Shown here: one piece after another, positions 1 through 5,165 of the stretch
Position numbering within the stretch: position 1 is the stretch's first letter
Layout: every line of letters begins with the position of its first letter
From: Ruminococcus sp.
GTDB lineage: Bacteria; Bacillota; Clostridia; Oscillospirales; Acutalibacteraceae
DNA: 5,165 nt
Reading direction: 5' to 3'
Assembly (NCBI GenBank): GCA_022510985.1
Contig: JAFLSL010000096.1
Location: 1-5,165, forward strand
The notes under the pieces: model-generated
What the model saw: the letters and a program-made list of their open reading frames with translations, nothing else
What the model was told of the DNA's origin: nothing
Databases searched by the model: none
Made by a program: the position numbers and the translations under genes

Positions 1-69
1 ACGAAGAAAATTCTGTATATAGGTTGTACCCGTTTTCGGCATTCCGATATGCAAGTATAGTTTTAGCAT
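1..69 (-). CDS. PAPS-dependent sulfotransferase, N-terminal fragment (gene continues beyond the left edge)
   Basis: Only the first 23 codons are inside the window, starting with ATG at 69-67. Residues 7-19 read HIGMPKTGTTYIQ. The P-K-T-G-T-T core following a short beta strand (LKLYLHIG) is the 5'-phosphosulfate binding loop found at the N-terminus of sulfotransferases, where the Lys and Thr residues contact the 5'-phosphate of PAPS. The start is supported by AAGGAG at 80-75, which overlaps the TAA of cysNC, and by a 9-base gap from that stop, so translation is probably coupled. The position directly after a PAPS-producing cysD-cysNC pair strongly supports the call, since it gives the PAPS a user. 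The acceptor (polysaccharide, lipid, glycan or small molecule) cannot be told from this fragment. Another P-loop NTPase is possible, but PKTGTT is far more typical of sulfotransferases. Confidence 0.85.
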   Translation of the reverse strand, partial: MLKLYLHIGMPKTGTTYIQNFLR

Positions 70-78
70 AACTACTCC

Positions 79-1905
79 TTAAAGTAAAGTTTTGATTTTT
101 TCAAATACCTCGTCCGCTGCCTCTTCTATCGTAAGATTTGAGGTGTCGATGATTATATCAGCCTTCTCCGGCGGCTCATATGGACTTGAAACACCCGTAA
201 AGTTCGGAATTTGTCCGCCTCTTGCCTTTTTGTAAAGTCCCTTAACATCACGTTTTTCACATTCGCTGAGCGGGGTACTGACATAAACTTCAATAAAATT
301 ATCCTTACCTATTATTTCCTTAGCTCTTACGCGGTCACGTCTGTACGGGGAGACAAACGAGGTTATCACAATCAGCCCCGCATCATTCATCAGCTTGGAA
401 ACCTCAGCAATACGTCTTATATTTTCAATTCGGTCGCTTTCCTTGAAACCGAGGTTTTTGTTAAGACCAAGGCGAATATTATCGCCGTCGAGAGTCATAG
501 TATGACAGCCCTCTGTAAATAAACGCTTGTCGATTTCGTTGGCAATTGTAGATTTACCCGAGCCTGAAAGACCTGTGAACCATATTGTTTTCGGCGTCTG
601 ATTCTTCTGAGCCGCTCTCTGCTCACGCGTAATATCCATATCATGCCACGTAAGGTTATCCGAACGTCTTAAAGCATGCTCAACGATTCCGCAGGCGGAA
701 GTCATATGCGTAATTCTGTCAACTAAGATAAGTGAGCCGAGTGCCTGATTAATCTCGAATTTATCGAATACGATTTTTTCAGAAGTACTTATATCACACA
801 CGGCAATTTCATTTTTGTAAATTTCGTTTGCGATAAGCTCTCTTCCGTCGTTAACTCCGATTTTATACTTTATCTTCATTACAACGGCAGGAATGCTTTT
901 TGTGCCGATTTTCAGCATATAGTTTTTTCCTGCAACGAGCTTTGTATCGTCCATCCAAAGTATCTTCGCTGTAAAAAGGCTGCTGATTTCAGGCTTAGCG
1001 TCCTTAACAAGAACACATCCTCGTGACACATCAACCTCTTTATCGAGCTGGATTGTAACGGCATGCCCCTTTTCTGCAAAACTTACGTTATTTCCTGCGT
1101 CAATTATAGATTTAACATTTGCCTTTTCATTCGATGGCAAGGTTACAATCTCGTCGCCTACTGAAATTGTGCCGGTTTCAATCTGACCTTGGAAACCGCG
1201 GAAGGTATGGTCAGGACGACAAACACGCTGAACCGGCATAGTAAAGCCGTCCTCATTGTCTGCGTTATCTACGTCTACCGCTTCGAGATAGGAGAGCAAG
1301 GTTTTTCCTCTGTACCACGATGTACGCTCTGACTTAGTTGTTATATTATCGCCGTCAGTTGCCGATACGGGAATTACCGCAGCACTTTCGTACTCAAATT
1401 CAGCGAGCAAAATTTTTATAGTCTTTTTAATCTTATTAAAGCGTTTTTGGTCGAAGTTAATCAAATCCATCTTGTTAACAGCGAACACAAAATGCTTAAT
1501 CCCCATTAGAGAGCATATTCTTGTATGACGTCTTGTCTGGGTGAGCATTCCCTGTGACGCGTCAACAAGAATAACCGCAAGCTCGGCAAATGACGCACCG
1601 ACAGCCATATTACGGGTATATTCCTCGTGTCCGGGTGTATCAGCTACAATAAACGAGCGTTTTTCAGTCGTAAAATATCTGTAGGCAACGTCGATTGTGA
1701 TACCCTGCTCACGCTCTGCCATAAGTCCGTCGAGCAGTAGAGAGTAGTCGATTTCTCCCCCTCGGGATCCGACCTTGCTGTCGAGAACGAGAGATTCTTC
1801 CTGATCGGTAAAAATCAGCTTGGCGTCATATAACATATGACCTATAAGGGTAGATTTACCATCATCAACGCTTCCGCACGTGATAAACTTAAGCAATCCG
1901 TTCAT
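79..1905 (-). CDS. cysNC: Bifunctional sulfate adenylyltransferase subunit 1 / adenylylsulfate kinase (CysN-CysC fusion, NodQ-type)
   Basis: 608 residues. The N-terminal half is the regulatory GTPase subunit of ATP sulfurylase, whose GTP hydrolysis drives APS synthesis by CysD. The C-terminal half is APS kinase, which makes PAPS. The GTPase domain (about 1-215) shows the P-loop GSVDDGKST at 11-19, the switch region REQGITIDVAYR at 65-76, DTPGH at 89-93, NKMD at 144-147 and SAT at 181-183. EF-Tu-like beta-barrel domains follow (about 222-412). The kinase domain (about 438-608) has Walker A GLSGSGKST at 445-453, DGDNIRLGLNKNLGF at 473-487, FVSPYR at 517-522 and GLYKKARGGQIPNFTG at 556-571. All key motifs of both activities look intact. 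The start overlaps the cysD stop (TAATG) and has GGAGGG 9 bases upstream. The N-terminus is about 20 residues or more shorter than proteobacterial CysN/NodQ, beginning just before the P-loop strand. The sulfotransferase fragment lies immediately downstream. Confidence 0.97.
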   Translation of the reverse strand: MNGLLKFITCGSVDDGKSTLIGHMLYDAKLIFTDQEESLVLDSKVGSRGGEIDYSLLLDGLMAEREQGITIDVAYRYFTTEKRSFIVADTPGHEEYTRNMAVGASFAELAVILVDASQGMLTQTRRHTRICSLMGIKHFVFAVNKMDLINFDQKRFNKIKKTIKILLAEFEYESAAVIPVSATDGDNITTKSERTSWYRGKTLLSYLEAVDVDNADNEDGFTMPVQRVCRPDHTFRGFQGQIETGTISVGDEIVTLPSNEKANVKSIIDAGNNVSFAEKGHAVTIQLDKEVDVSRGCVLVKDAKPEISSLFTAKILWMDDTKLVAGKNYMLKIGTKSIPAVVMKIKYKIGVNDGRELIANEIYKNEIAVCDISTSEKIVFDKFEINQALGSLILVDRITHMTSACGIVEHALRRSDNLTWHDMDITREQRAAQKNQTPKTIWFTGLSGSGKSTIANEIDKRLFTEGCHTMTLDGDNIRLGLNKNLGFKESDRIENIRRIAEVSKLMNDAGLIVITSFVSPYRRDRVRAKEIIGKDNFIEVYVSTPLSECEKRDVKGLYKKARGGQIPNFTGVSSPYEPPEKADIIIDTSNLTIEEAADEVFEKIKTLL

Positions 1906-2807
1906 TAAAAGTAACCCTCCCTCTTACGTTTCTCCATACTTGCACTTCCGCCGTCACTGTCGATTACACGGCTTGTACGCTCTGAAGATACTGCACTCAG
2001 AGTTTCAGCAATAATCTCGTCGAGCGTTTCGGCGTCACTTTCTATCCCGCCTGTCAGCGGATAACATCCGAGCGTTCTGAAACGGATTTTCTTGTGCTCA
2101 ACCTTTTCCCCGTCTTTAAGCTTAAGACGGTCATCGTCCATCATAATAATGTTTCCGTCACGCTCAATGCAGGGGCGGACTGCTGAGAAATAGAGAGGTA
2201 CAATTTCAATTTTTTCACGCTGAATATACTGCCAGATATCCTTCTCGGTCCAGTTTGAAATCGGGAAAACACGCACGCTTTCGCCCTTGTTGATTTCAGC
2301 GTTAAACAGCTTCCACATCTCGGGACGTTGATTTTTTGGATCCCACGCGTGCTCAGAGTTCCTAAAAGAAAAAATACGCTCCTTGGCCCTCGACTTTTCC
2401 TCGTCACGTCTACCTCCGCCGAACGCGGCGGTAAAACCGTACTTGTCGAGTGCTTGCTTGAGTGCCTTTGTTTTCATAATATCTGTATATGCCGAGCCGT
2501 GGTCAAATGGATTAATTCCCTGATTAACTCCGTCCTCATTGATATACTCGAGCATCTCTATTCCGTATTTTTCTGCGACCTTATTTCGAAACTCAATCAT
2601 CTCACGGAATTTCCATGTTGTGTTAACGTGTAAAAACGGAAACGGCGGTTTCTCGGGGTAAAACGCCTTTAAGGCAAGGTGCAGCATAACCGAAGAGTCC
2701 TTACCGATTGAATAGAGCATAACGGGCTTTTCGCATTGTGCAACAACTTCACGCATTATATATATCGCTTCAGCCTCCAGCTCATCTAAGTGGGTCATAC
2801 TTCCCAT
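1905..2807 (-). CDS. cysD: Sulfate adenylyltransferase subunit 2 (ATP sulfurylase catalytic subunit)
   Basis: 300 residues, the usual CysD/NodP length. It catalyses ATP + sulfate to APS + pyrophosphate in the cytoplasm, in complex with CysN. Visible family motifs are the PP-loop [14 protein letters not shown] at 32-45, [14 protein letters not shown] at 62-75, [19 protein letters not shown] at 129-147, [11 protein letters not shown] at 155-165, [15 protein letters not shown] at 181-195, [10 protein letters not shown] at 244-253, and a C-terminus SERTSRVID...[10 protein letters not shown] like that of other CysD proteins. Residue 62 is Asn where E. coli CysD has Asp (HVDTGWKF). The start at 2807 is supported by GGAGGG at 2820-2815 and good spacing. 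The gene is first in the minus-strand operon and shares its last base with the cysNC start (TAATG), implying translational coupling and matched subunit amounts. A promoter candidate lies about 36 bases upstream of the start. Confidence 0.97.
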   Translation of the reverse strand: MGSMTHLDELEAEAIYIMREVVAQCEKPVMLYSIGKDSSVMLHLALKAFYPEKPPFPFLHVNTTWKFREMIEFRNKVAEKYGIEMLEYINEDGVNQGINPFDHGSAYTDIMKTKALKQALDKYGFTAAFGGGRRDEEKSRAKERIFSFRNSEHAWDPKNQRPEMWKLFNAEINKGESVRVFPISNWTEKDIWQYIQREKIEIVPLYFSAVRPCIERDGNIIMMDDDRLKLKDGEKVEHKKIRFRTLGCYPLTGGIESDAETLDEIIAETLSAVSSERTSRVIDSDGGSASMEKRKREGYF

Positions 2808-2849
2808 TTCATATCCCTCCAGTATATCTATTTTTCCAAATTCATACGA

Positions 2850-2878
2850 ATTCTATCAATTGATTTTGAAATAAATGT
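2850..2878 (-). promoter_or_regulatory. Candidate promoter of the cysD-cysNC-sulfotransferase operon
   Basis: On the minus strand, TAGAAT lies at 2855-2850 with TG one base upstream (2858-2857), giving an extended -10 of the form TGnTAGAAT. The best -35 at 17-bp spacing (ACATTT, 2878-2873) is poor, which fits an extended -10 or activator-dependent promoter. Transcription would start near 2843 and give a leader of about 36 bases before the cysD ATG. The -10 abuts the palindrome ATCAATTGAT (2855-2864), which also contains most of the plus-strand -35. No start site has been mapped; this is motif reading only. Confidence 0.5.
2855..2864. repeat. 10-bp palindrome shared by the divergent promoters
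   Basis: ATCAATTGAT is a perfect palindrome. Its left edge touches the minus-strand -10 (2855-2850) and its right half contains most of the plus-strand -35 (2860-2865). It could be an operator for a dimeric regulator, or simply chance in AT-rich DNA. Confidence 0.4.
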
Positions 2879-2886
2879 GATACAAT
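2860..2886 (+). promoter_or_regulatory. Candidate upstream promoter (P1) of the sulfate transporter operon
   Basis: TTGATT at 2860-2865 is followed after a 15-bp spacer by TACAAT at 2881-2886, with TG one base before the -10 (2878-2879), giving the extended -10 TGATACAAT. The short spacer is below optimum but tolerable with an extended -10. Transcription would start near 2893 and leave a leader of about 145 bases before the binding-protein start. It lies back-to-back with the cysD promoter, and the two overlap, so a regulator bound here could affect both directions. Confidence 0.5.
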
Positions 2887-2894
2887 AATAAAGG

Positions 2895-2936
2895 TTTGTT
2901 ACCAACGCAAATCAAAGTTTAAAACTTTGTAACCAA
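2895..2936. repeat. Pair of 11-bp direct repeats, 31 bp apart, flanking a dyad; likely operator
   Basis: TTTGTTACCAA (2895-2905) and TTTGTAACCAA (2926-2936) match at 10 of 11 positions. They are offset by 31 bp, about three helical turns, so they face the same side of the DNA. They lie just downstream of the P1 -10 and would be at or just beyond its start site. Such spacing is common for cooperative regulator binding. Regulator identity is not visible; LysR-type CysB-like proteins and CymR are known sulfur regulators in other bacteria, but I do not recognise their consensus here. Confidence 0.45.
2913..2929. promoter_or_regulatory. 17-bp perfect dyad, candidate operator
   Basis: CAAAGTTTAAAACTTTG is an inverted repeat with 8-bp arms (2913-2920 and 2922-2929) around a single central A. 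The one-base centre makes an RNA hairpin of the full dyad impossible without opening several pairs, so a DNA-binding dimer site is the more natural reading. It overlaps the second TTTGTAACCAA repeat by four bases and lies about 20 bases after the predicted P1 start. Confidence 0.45.
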
Positions 2937-2970
2937 AGATTAAGATAAAGCCAAATCGCATTGTAGGTTT

Positions 2971-3003
2971 TATCATTTTTCTATCATTTTCGGGAAATAT
3001 AAT
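2971..3003 (+). promoter_or_regulatory. Candidate proximal promoter (P2) with tandem repeat in the -35 region
   Basis: A perfect -10 TATAAT lies at 2998-3003, about 35 bases before the binding-protein ATG. No recognisable -35 is present at 16-18 bp spacing. Instead there are two adjacent copies of a short repeat, TATCATTTTTC (2971-2981) and TATCATTTTC (2982-2991), with an 11-bp period close to one helical turn. A strong -10 with no -35 and phased repeats just upstream is the usual look of an activator-dependent promoter. It may act instead of, or together with, P1. Confidence 0.45.
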
Positions 3004-3020
3004 CAATAAAAATGTTTATA

Positions 3021-3028
3021 AAGGAAGG
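3021..3028 (+). promoter_or_regulatory. Ribosome binding site of the sulfate-binding protein
   Basis: AAGGAAGG ends 9 bases before the ATG at 3038. It fixes the start that gives a complete lipoprotein signal peptide. Confidence 0.75.
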
Positions 3029-3037
3029 TATTTATAA

Positions 3038-4081
3038 ATGATATTTCAAAAGAACAGACTATTTAAAATCATTTCACTTTCTACCGCAATCGTAATGTGT
3101 GCGTTGGCGTTTTCGGCTTGCTCAGGTTCATCCTCTTCAGGCGGCACTAAAAAGCAGCTAAAGATTACAAATGTTTCCTACGACCCTACACGTGAGCTTT
3201 ACCAAAAGTACAACGAGGCTTTTGCCGAGTATTATAAGTCCGAGACAGGCGAGGACGTAGAGCTTGTGCAGTCCCACGGCGGTTCAGGCTCTCAGGCTCG
3301 TTCTGTAATTGAAGGAGCAGATGCAGATGTTGTTACTCTGGCACTCGCACACGATATCACCTTAATTGAACAAGCAGGACTTATTAACAACGGATGGATT
3401 GAGGAATTTGATAACGATTCAGCTCCCTACACCTCGACAATTGTTTTCCTTGTTCGCAAGGGTAACCCCAAAGGCTTAAAGGATTGGAACGACCTTATCA
3501 AAGACGGTGTTGAAATCATCAATCCCGACCCGAAGAGCAGCGGCGGAGCTTGCTGGAATTTTCTTGCAGCTTGGCAATACGCCCTTAATAACAATAATAA
3601 TGACGAAGATAAGGCAAAGGAATTTGTAACAAAGCTTTATCAGAACGTCACTGTTATGGACTCAGGTGCAAGAGGTGCTACCACAACCTTCGTTGAAAAC
3701 GGACAGGGCGATGTTCTTATCGCTTGGGAAAACGAGGCAATCAACAGCGTTATCGAGTATCCGAACAAATATGAAATCGTTACTCCCAGCGTTTCGATTC
3801 TCGCTCAGCCGAGCGTTGCTATTGTTGACGCAAATGCCGACAAAAACAAAACTCAAGAGCTTTCAAAGGAATATCTAAATTACCTTTACTCCGACAAAGC
3901 CCAGCAAATTATCGGCGAAAGCGGATACCGTCCCTCAAATGAAAAAATCCTCAAAACCTTCTCGGATAAATTCGACCTCGACGTTTCTCTTATTACAATC
4001 AATGACTTCGGTGGTTGGGACGCGGCATACGAAAAATTCTTTGACGACGGAGCAATTTTTGACGAGATTTATAACGGATAA
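3038..4081 (+). CDS. sbp: Sulfate/thiosulfate-binding lipoprotein of an ABC transporter (Sbp/CysP family)
   Basis: 347 residues against about 330-340 for E. coli Sbp/CysP. It captures sulfate outside the membrane and delivers it to the CysT/CysW permease. The N-terminus has basic residues (K5, R7, K10), a hydrophobic stretch (about 11-27) and a lipobox-like LAFSAC, so Cys28 should be lipidated, followed by a Ser/Gly-rich linker. The -3 residue is Phe, a less common lipobox variant. Family motifs run the whole length: YDPTRELYQKYNEAF at 48-62, SHGGSGSQARSVIEGADADV at 79-98, NPDPKSSGGACWNFLAAW at 162-179 (the SSGGA at 167-171 matches the sulfate-contacting loop of Sbp), SGARGATTTFVENGQGDVL at 209-227, the binding-site Trp region AWENEA at 229-234, and YLNYLYSDKAQ at 279-289. 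An Asn run (184-188) sits where E. coli Sbp has HHNNND-type sequence. It is first in the transporter operon. Sulfate versus thiosulfate preference cannot be decided. Confidence 0.96.
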   Translation: MIFQKNRLFKIISLSTAIVMCALAFSACSGSSSSGGTKKQLKITNVSYDPTRELYQKYNEAFAEYYKSETGEDVELVQSHGGSGSQARSVIEGADADVVTLALAHDITLIEQAGLINNGWIEEFDNDSAPYTSTIVFLVRKGNPKGLKDWNDLIKDGVEIINPDPKSSGGACWNFLAAWQYALNNNNNDEDKAKEFVTKLYQNVTVMDSGARGATTTFVENGQGDVLIAWENEAINSVIEYPNKYEIVTPSVSILAQPSVAIVDANADKNKTQELSKEYLNYLYSDKAQQIIGESGYRPSNEKILKTFSDKFDLDVSLITINDFGGWDAAYEKFFDDGAIFDEIYNG

Positions 4082-4106
4082 ATTCTCAAATTAAAAATAA
4101 ATATTC

Positions 4107-4137
4107 GGCGGCAAGAAGCACTTAGCAGCTTGCCGCT
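4107..4137 (+). terminator. Intercistronic GC-rich stem-loop between binding protein and permease
   Basis: GCGGCAAG (4108-4115) and CTTGCCGC (4129-4136) form a perfect 8-bp stem, extendable by one G-U pair, with a 13-base loop. Only three T residues follow, so it is at best a weak or partial terminator. In binding-protein transporter operons such hairpins often protect the upstream message or reduce read-through, giving more binding protein than permease. That role is inferred from position; the stem itself is directly visible. Confidence 0.55.
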
Positions 4138-4158
4138 TTGCAGTAAGAAGGAAACTAT

Positions 4159-5007
4159 ATGAAAAGAACTTTGAAAGGCAGACGCAATGTCCGAGTTATT
4201 CCAGGATTTGGGTTGACTATGGGAATAACAGTTACGATGCTCTCCACACTTGTTATCATACCGCTTGCATCGGTTCTTCTTTATTCGATAAGGCTCACCC
4301 CTGCCGAGTTTTTTGAGCTTATAACCGCACCAAACGTAATAAGTGCATTTTTAACAAGTATAGTGTGTGCATTTATCGCAGCTTTTATAAACAGCGTATT
4401 CGGTCTGATACTTGCGTGGGTACTTGTAAGATACGACTTTTTCGGCAAAAGAATTCTTGACGGACTTATTGAACTTCCGTTTGCCCTGCCGACAGCTGTA
4501 GCGGGTATAACACTTTCAAAAATGTACTCAAACACGGGTTTCCCCGGAAAATTTTTCTCAGGTATAGGACTTGATATTTCTTATACTCACATCGGTATTG
4601 TAATTGCACTTGTTTTTGTCGGGATACCGTTTACGGTCCGCTCGGTTCAGCCCGTTTTAGAGGCTCTCGACGGTGGATATGAAGAGGTTGCATATACACT
4701 CGGTGCAAGCAGAATACGAACATTTTTCAAGGTTATTTTTCCTGAACTGTTCCCCTCGCTTCTGACAGGATTCAGCCTTGCTCTTGCGAGAGGAATCGGC
4801 GAATACGGGAGTGTTATATACATTTCCGGAAACAGTGCAAAGAACGGTACACAAGTCGTATCATACGTAATTATGCAAAAGCTGGAGCGTCTTGATTACT
4901 CAAGTGCAACGGCAATTGCACTTGTAATGCTTATTATTTCCTTTGTGCTTATGTTTGCAATTAACATAATACAAATACGCCGCTCAAGGCGTGTCAATGC
5001 AAGATAA
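4159..5007 (+). CDS. cysT: Sulfate ABC transporter permease CysT (CysU)
   Basis: 282 residues, the usual CysT/CysU length. It is one of the two membrane subunits of the sulfate importer and would pair with CysW and be driven by the CysA ATPase. About six hydrophobic segments are visible near residues 20-44, 60-91, 102-120, 143-161, 197-222 and 250-272. Family signatures include ELPFALPTAVAGITL at 105-119 and the cytoplasmic EAA loop EEVAYTLGASRIRTFFKVIF at 175-194 followed by PEL, which docks the ATPase. GEYGSVIYISGN at 214-225 is characteristic of sulfate permeases. The start is supported by AAGGA at 4148-4152, 6 bases upstream. It follows the binding protein after a 77-base gap containing a hairpin. 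The usual partner cysW is expected next, but only a short candidate start is found. Confidence 0.95.
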   Translation: MKRTLKGRRNVRVIPGFGLTMGITVTMLSTLVIIPLASVLLYSIRLTPAEFFELITAPNVISAFLTSIVCAFIAAFINSVFGLILAWVLVRYDFFGKRILDGLIELPFALPTAVAGITLSKMYSNTGFPGKFFSGIGLDISYTHIGIVIALVFVGIPFTVRSVQPVLEALDGGYEEVAYTLGASRIRTFFKVIFPELFPSLLTGFSLALARGIGEYGSVIYISGNSAKNGTQVVSYVIMQKLERLDYSSATAIALVMLIISFVLMFAINIIQIRRSRRVNAR

Positions 5008-5018
5008 GGCGGTGTGAT

Positions 5019-5048
5019 ATGGATTATTTTAATAATAAACAGACATGA
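5019..5048 (+). pseudogene. Possible cysW start, cut off after nine codons
   Basis: An ATG 11 bases after the cysT stop, preceded by a weak GGCGGTG ribosome-binding-like sequence, encodes MDYFNNKQT and then meets TGA at 5046-5048. The spacing is exactly where cysW is expected in sulfate transporter operons, and a short polar N-terminus before the first membrane segment is common in CysW. The TGA is the first three bases of the 12-bp inverted repeat that starts at 5046, so the stop may have been created by an insertion or rearrangement joint. No CysW-like hydrophobic sequence is found in any frame between here and the window end. It could instead be a chance ATG after the true operon end. Confidence 0.35.
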
Positions 5049-5077
5049 GTCAAGAAACGCTCTAATTTCTTGACTCA
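5046..5077. repeat. Perfect 12-bp inverted repeat (hairpin) at the break after cysT
   Basis: TGAGTCAAGAAA (5046-5057) and TTTCTTGACTCA (5066-5077) pair perfectly around an 8-base loop CGCTCTAA. On the plus strand the stem is followed by CATTAAAG, without a T tract. On the minus strand it is followed by TGTCTGTTTATTATT, which is moderately T-rich, so if it is an intrinsic terminator it fits better with a minus-strand gene entering from the right. Equally, subterminal hairpins of this kind occur near the ends of IS200/IS605-type elements. I do not recognise a specific element. Confidence 0.6.
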
Positions 5078-5165
5078 CATTAAAGCCTGTATGATGATTA
5101 TTGGCTAGACTTCTTTATTTCATATACAAATATGATATTTATTATTATGAATTTACAAACACAGA

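Noticed and set aside
211..522. Plus-strand open frame of 103 codons opposite cysNC
   Set aside because: It lies wholly antisense to the conserved APS kinase domain, lacks a convincing ribosome binding site and shows no recognisable protein motif.
2141..2633. Open frames in other frames of cysD on both strands (2141-2407 minus, 2328-2633 plus)
   Set aside because: They overlap highly conserved CysD coding sequence and read as low-complexity shadows with no family features.
3662..3878. Two short open frames within the sulfate-binding protein gene
   Set aside because: Both lie inside a conserved Sbp region whose own frame is clearly coding; no ribosome binding sites or motifs.
4281..4854. Minus-strand open frames opposite cysT (4281-4535 and 4657-4854)
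   Set aside because: Antisense to conserved permease segments, with no start signals or recognisable domains.
4896..5078. Minus-strand open frame of 60 codons starting in the inverted repeat and running into cysT
   Set aside because: Most of it is antisense to the cysT end, its start lies inside the hairpin stem, and no ribosome binding site is seen.
5070..5095. Possible promoter made of TTGACT (5070-5075) and TATGAT (5090-5095)
   Set aside because: The 14-bp spacer is too short for a normal promoter and the -35 lies inside the hairpin stem.
5132..5165. Plus-strand ATG frame running off the right edge (starts MIFIIMNLQTQ)
   Set aside because: There is no ribosome binding site, only 11 codons are visible and the composition is AT-rich; not enough to call a gene.

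Overview
The window carries two divergent transcription units for getting and activating sulfate. Strong GGAGG-type ribosome binding sites, AT-rich intergenic DNA, moderate GC in the genes, a lipoprotein (not periplasmic) sulfate-binding protein and the short CysN N-terminus suggest a Gram-positive Clostridia-type Firmicute, perhaps a gut Ruminococcaceae/Lachnospiraceae relative. That taxonomic call is an inference from style, not a database match.

Minus strand, read right to left from about 2843: cysD (2807-1905), a cysN-cysC fusion (1905-79) and the first 23 codons of a PAPS-dependent sulfotransferase (69-1, running off the left edge). The three are tightly coupled: cysD and cysNC overlap by 1 base, and the sulfotransferase starts 9 bases after the cysNC stop. 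CysD plus the CysN domain turn sulfate and ATP into APS, the CysC domain phosphorylates APS to PAPS, and the sulfotransferase would use PAPS to sulfate an acceptor. This is the same logic and gene content as rhizobial nodP-nodQ-nodH. No APS/PAPS reductase is seen in the window.

Plus strand, left to right: a sulfate-binding lipoprotein (3038-4081), a 77-base gap with a GC-rich hairpin, and the CysT permease (4159-5007). The next gene should be cysW. A start with a weak ribosome binding site is present at 5019, but its frame stops after 9 codons exactly where a perfect 12-bp inverted repeat begins (5046-5077). The last ~90 bases do not resemble a sulfate permease, so the transporter operon looks interrupted or rearranged here.

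The 230-base divergent intergenic region (2808-3037) holds back-to-back extended -10 promoters that share a palindrome, plus a 17-bp dyad, a pair of 11-bp direct repeats 31 bp apart, and a tandem repeat of 11-bp period just upstream of a perfect TATAAT. It looks like a well-equipped control region that could coordinate sulfate uptake with PAPS synthesis.
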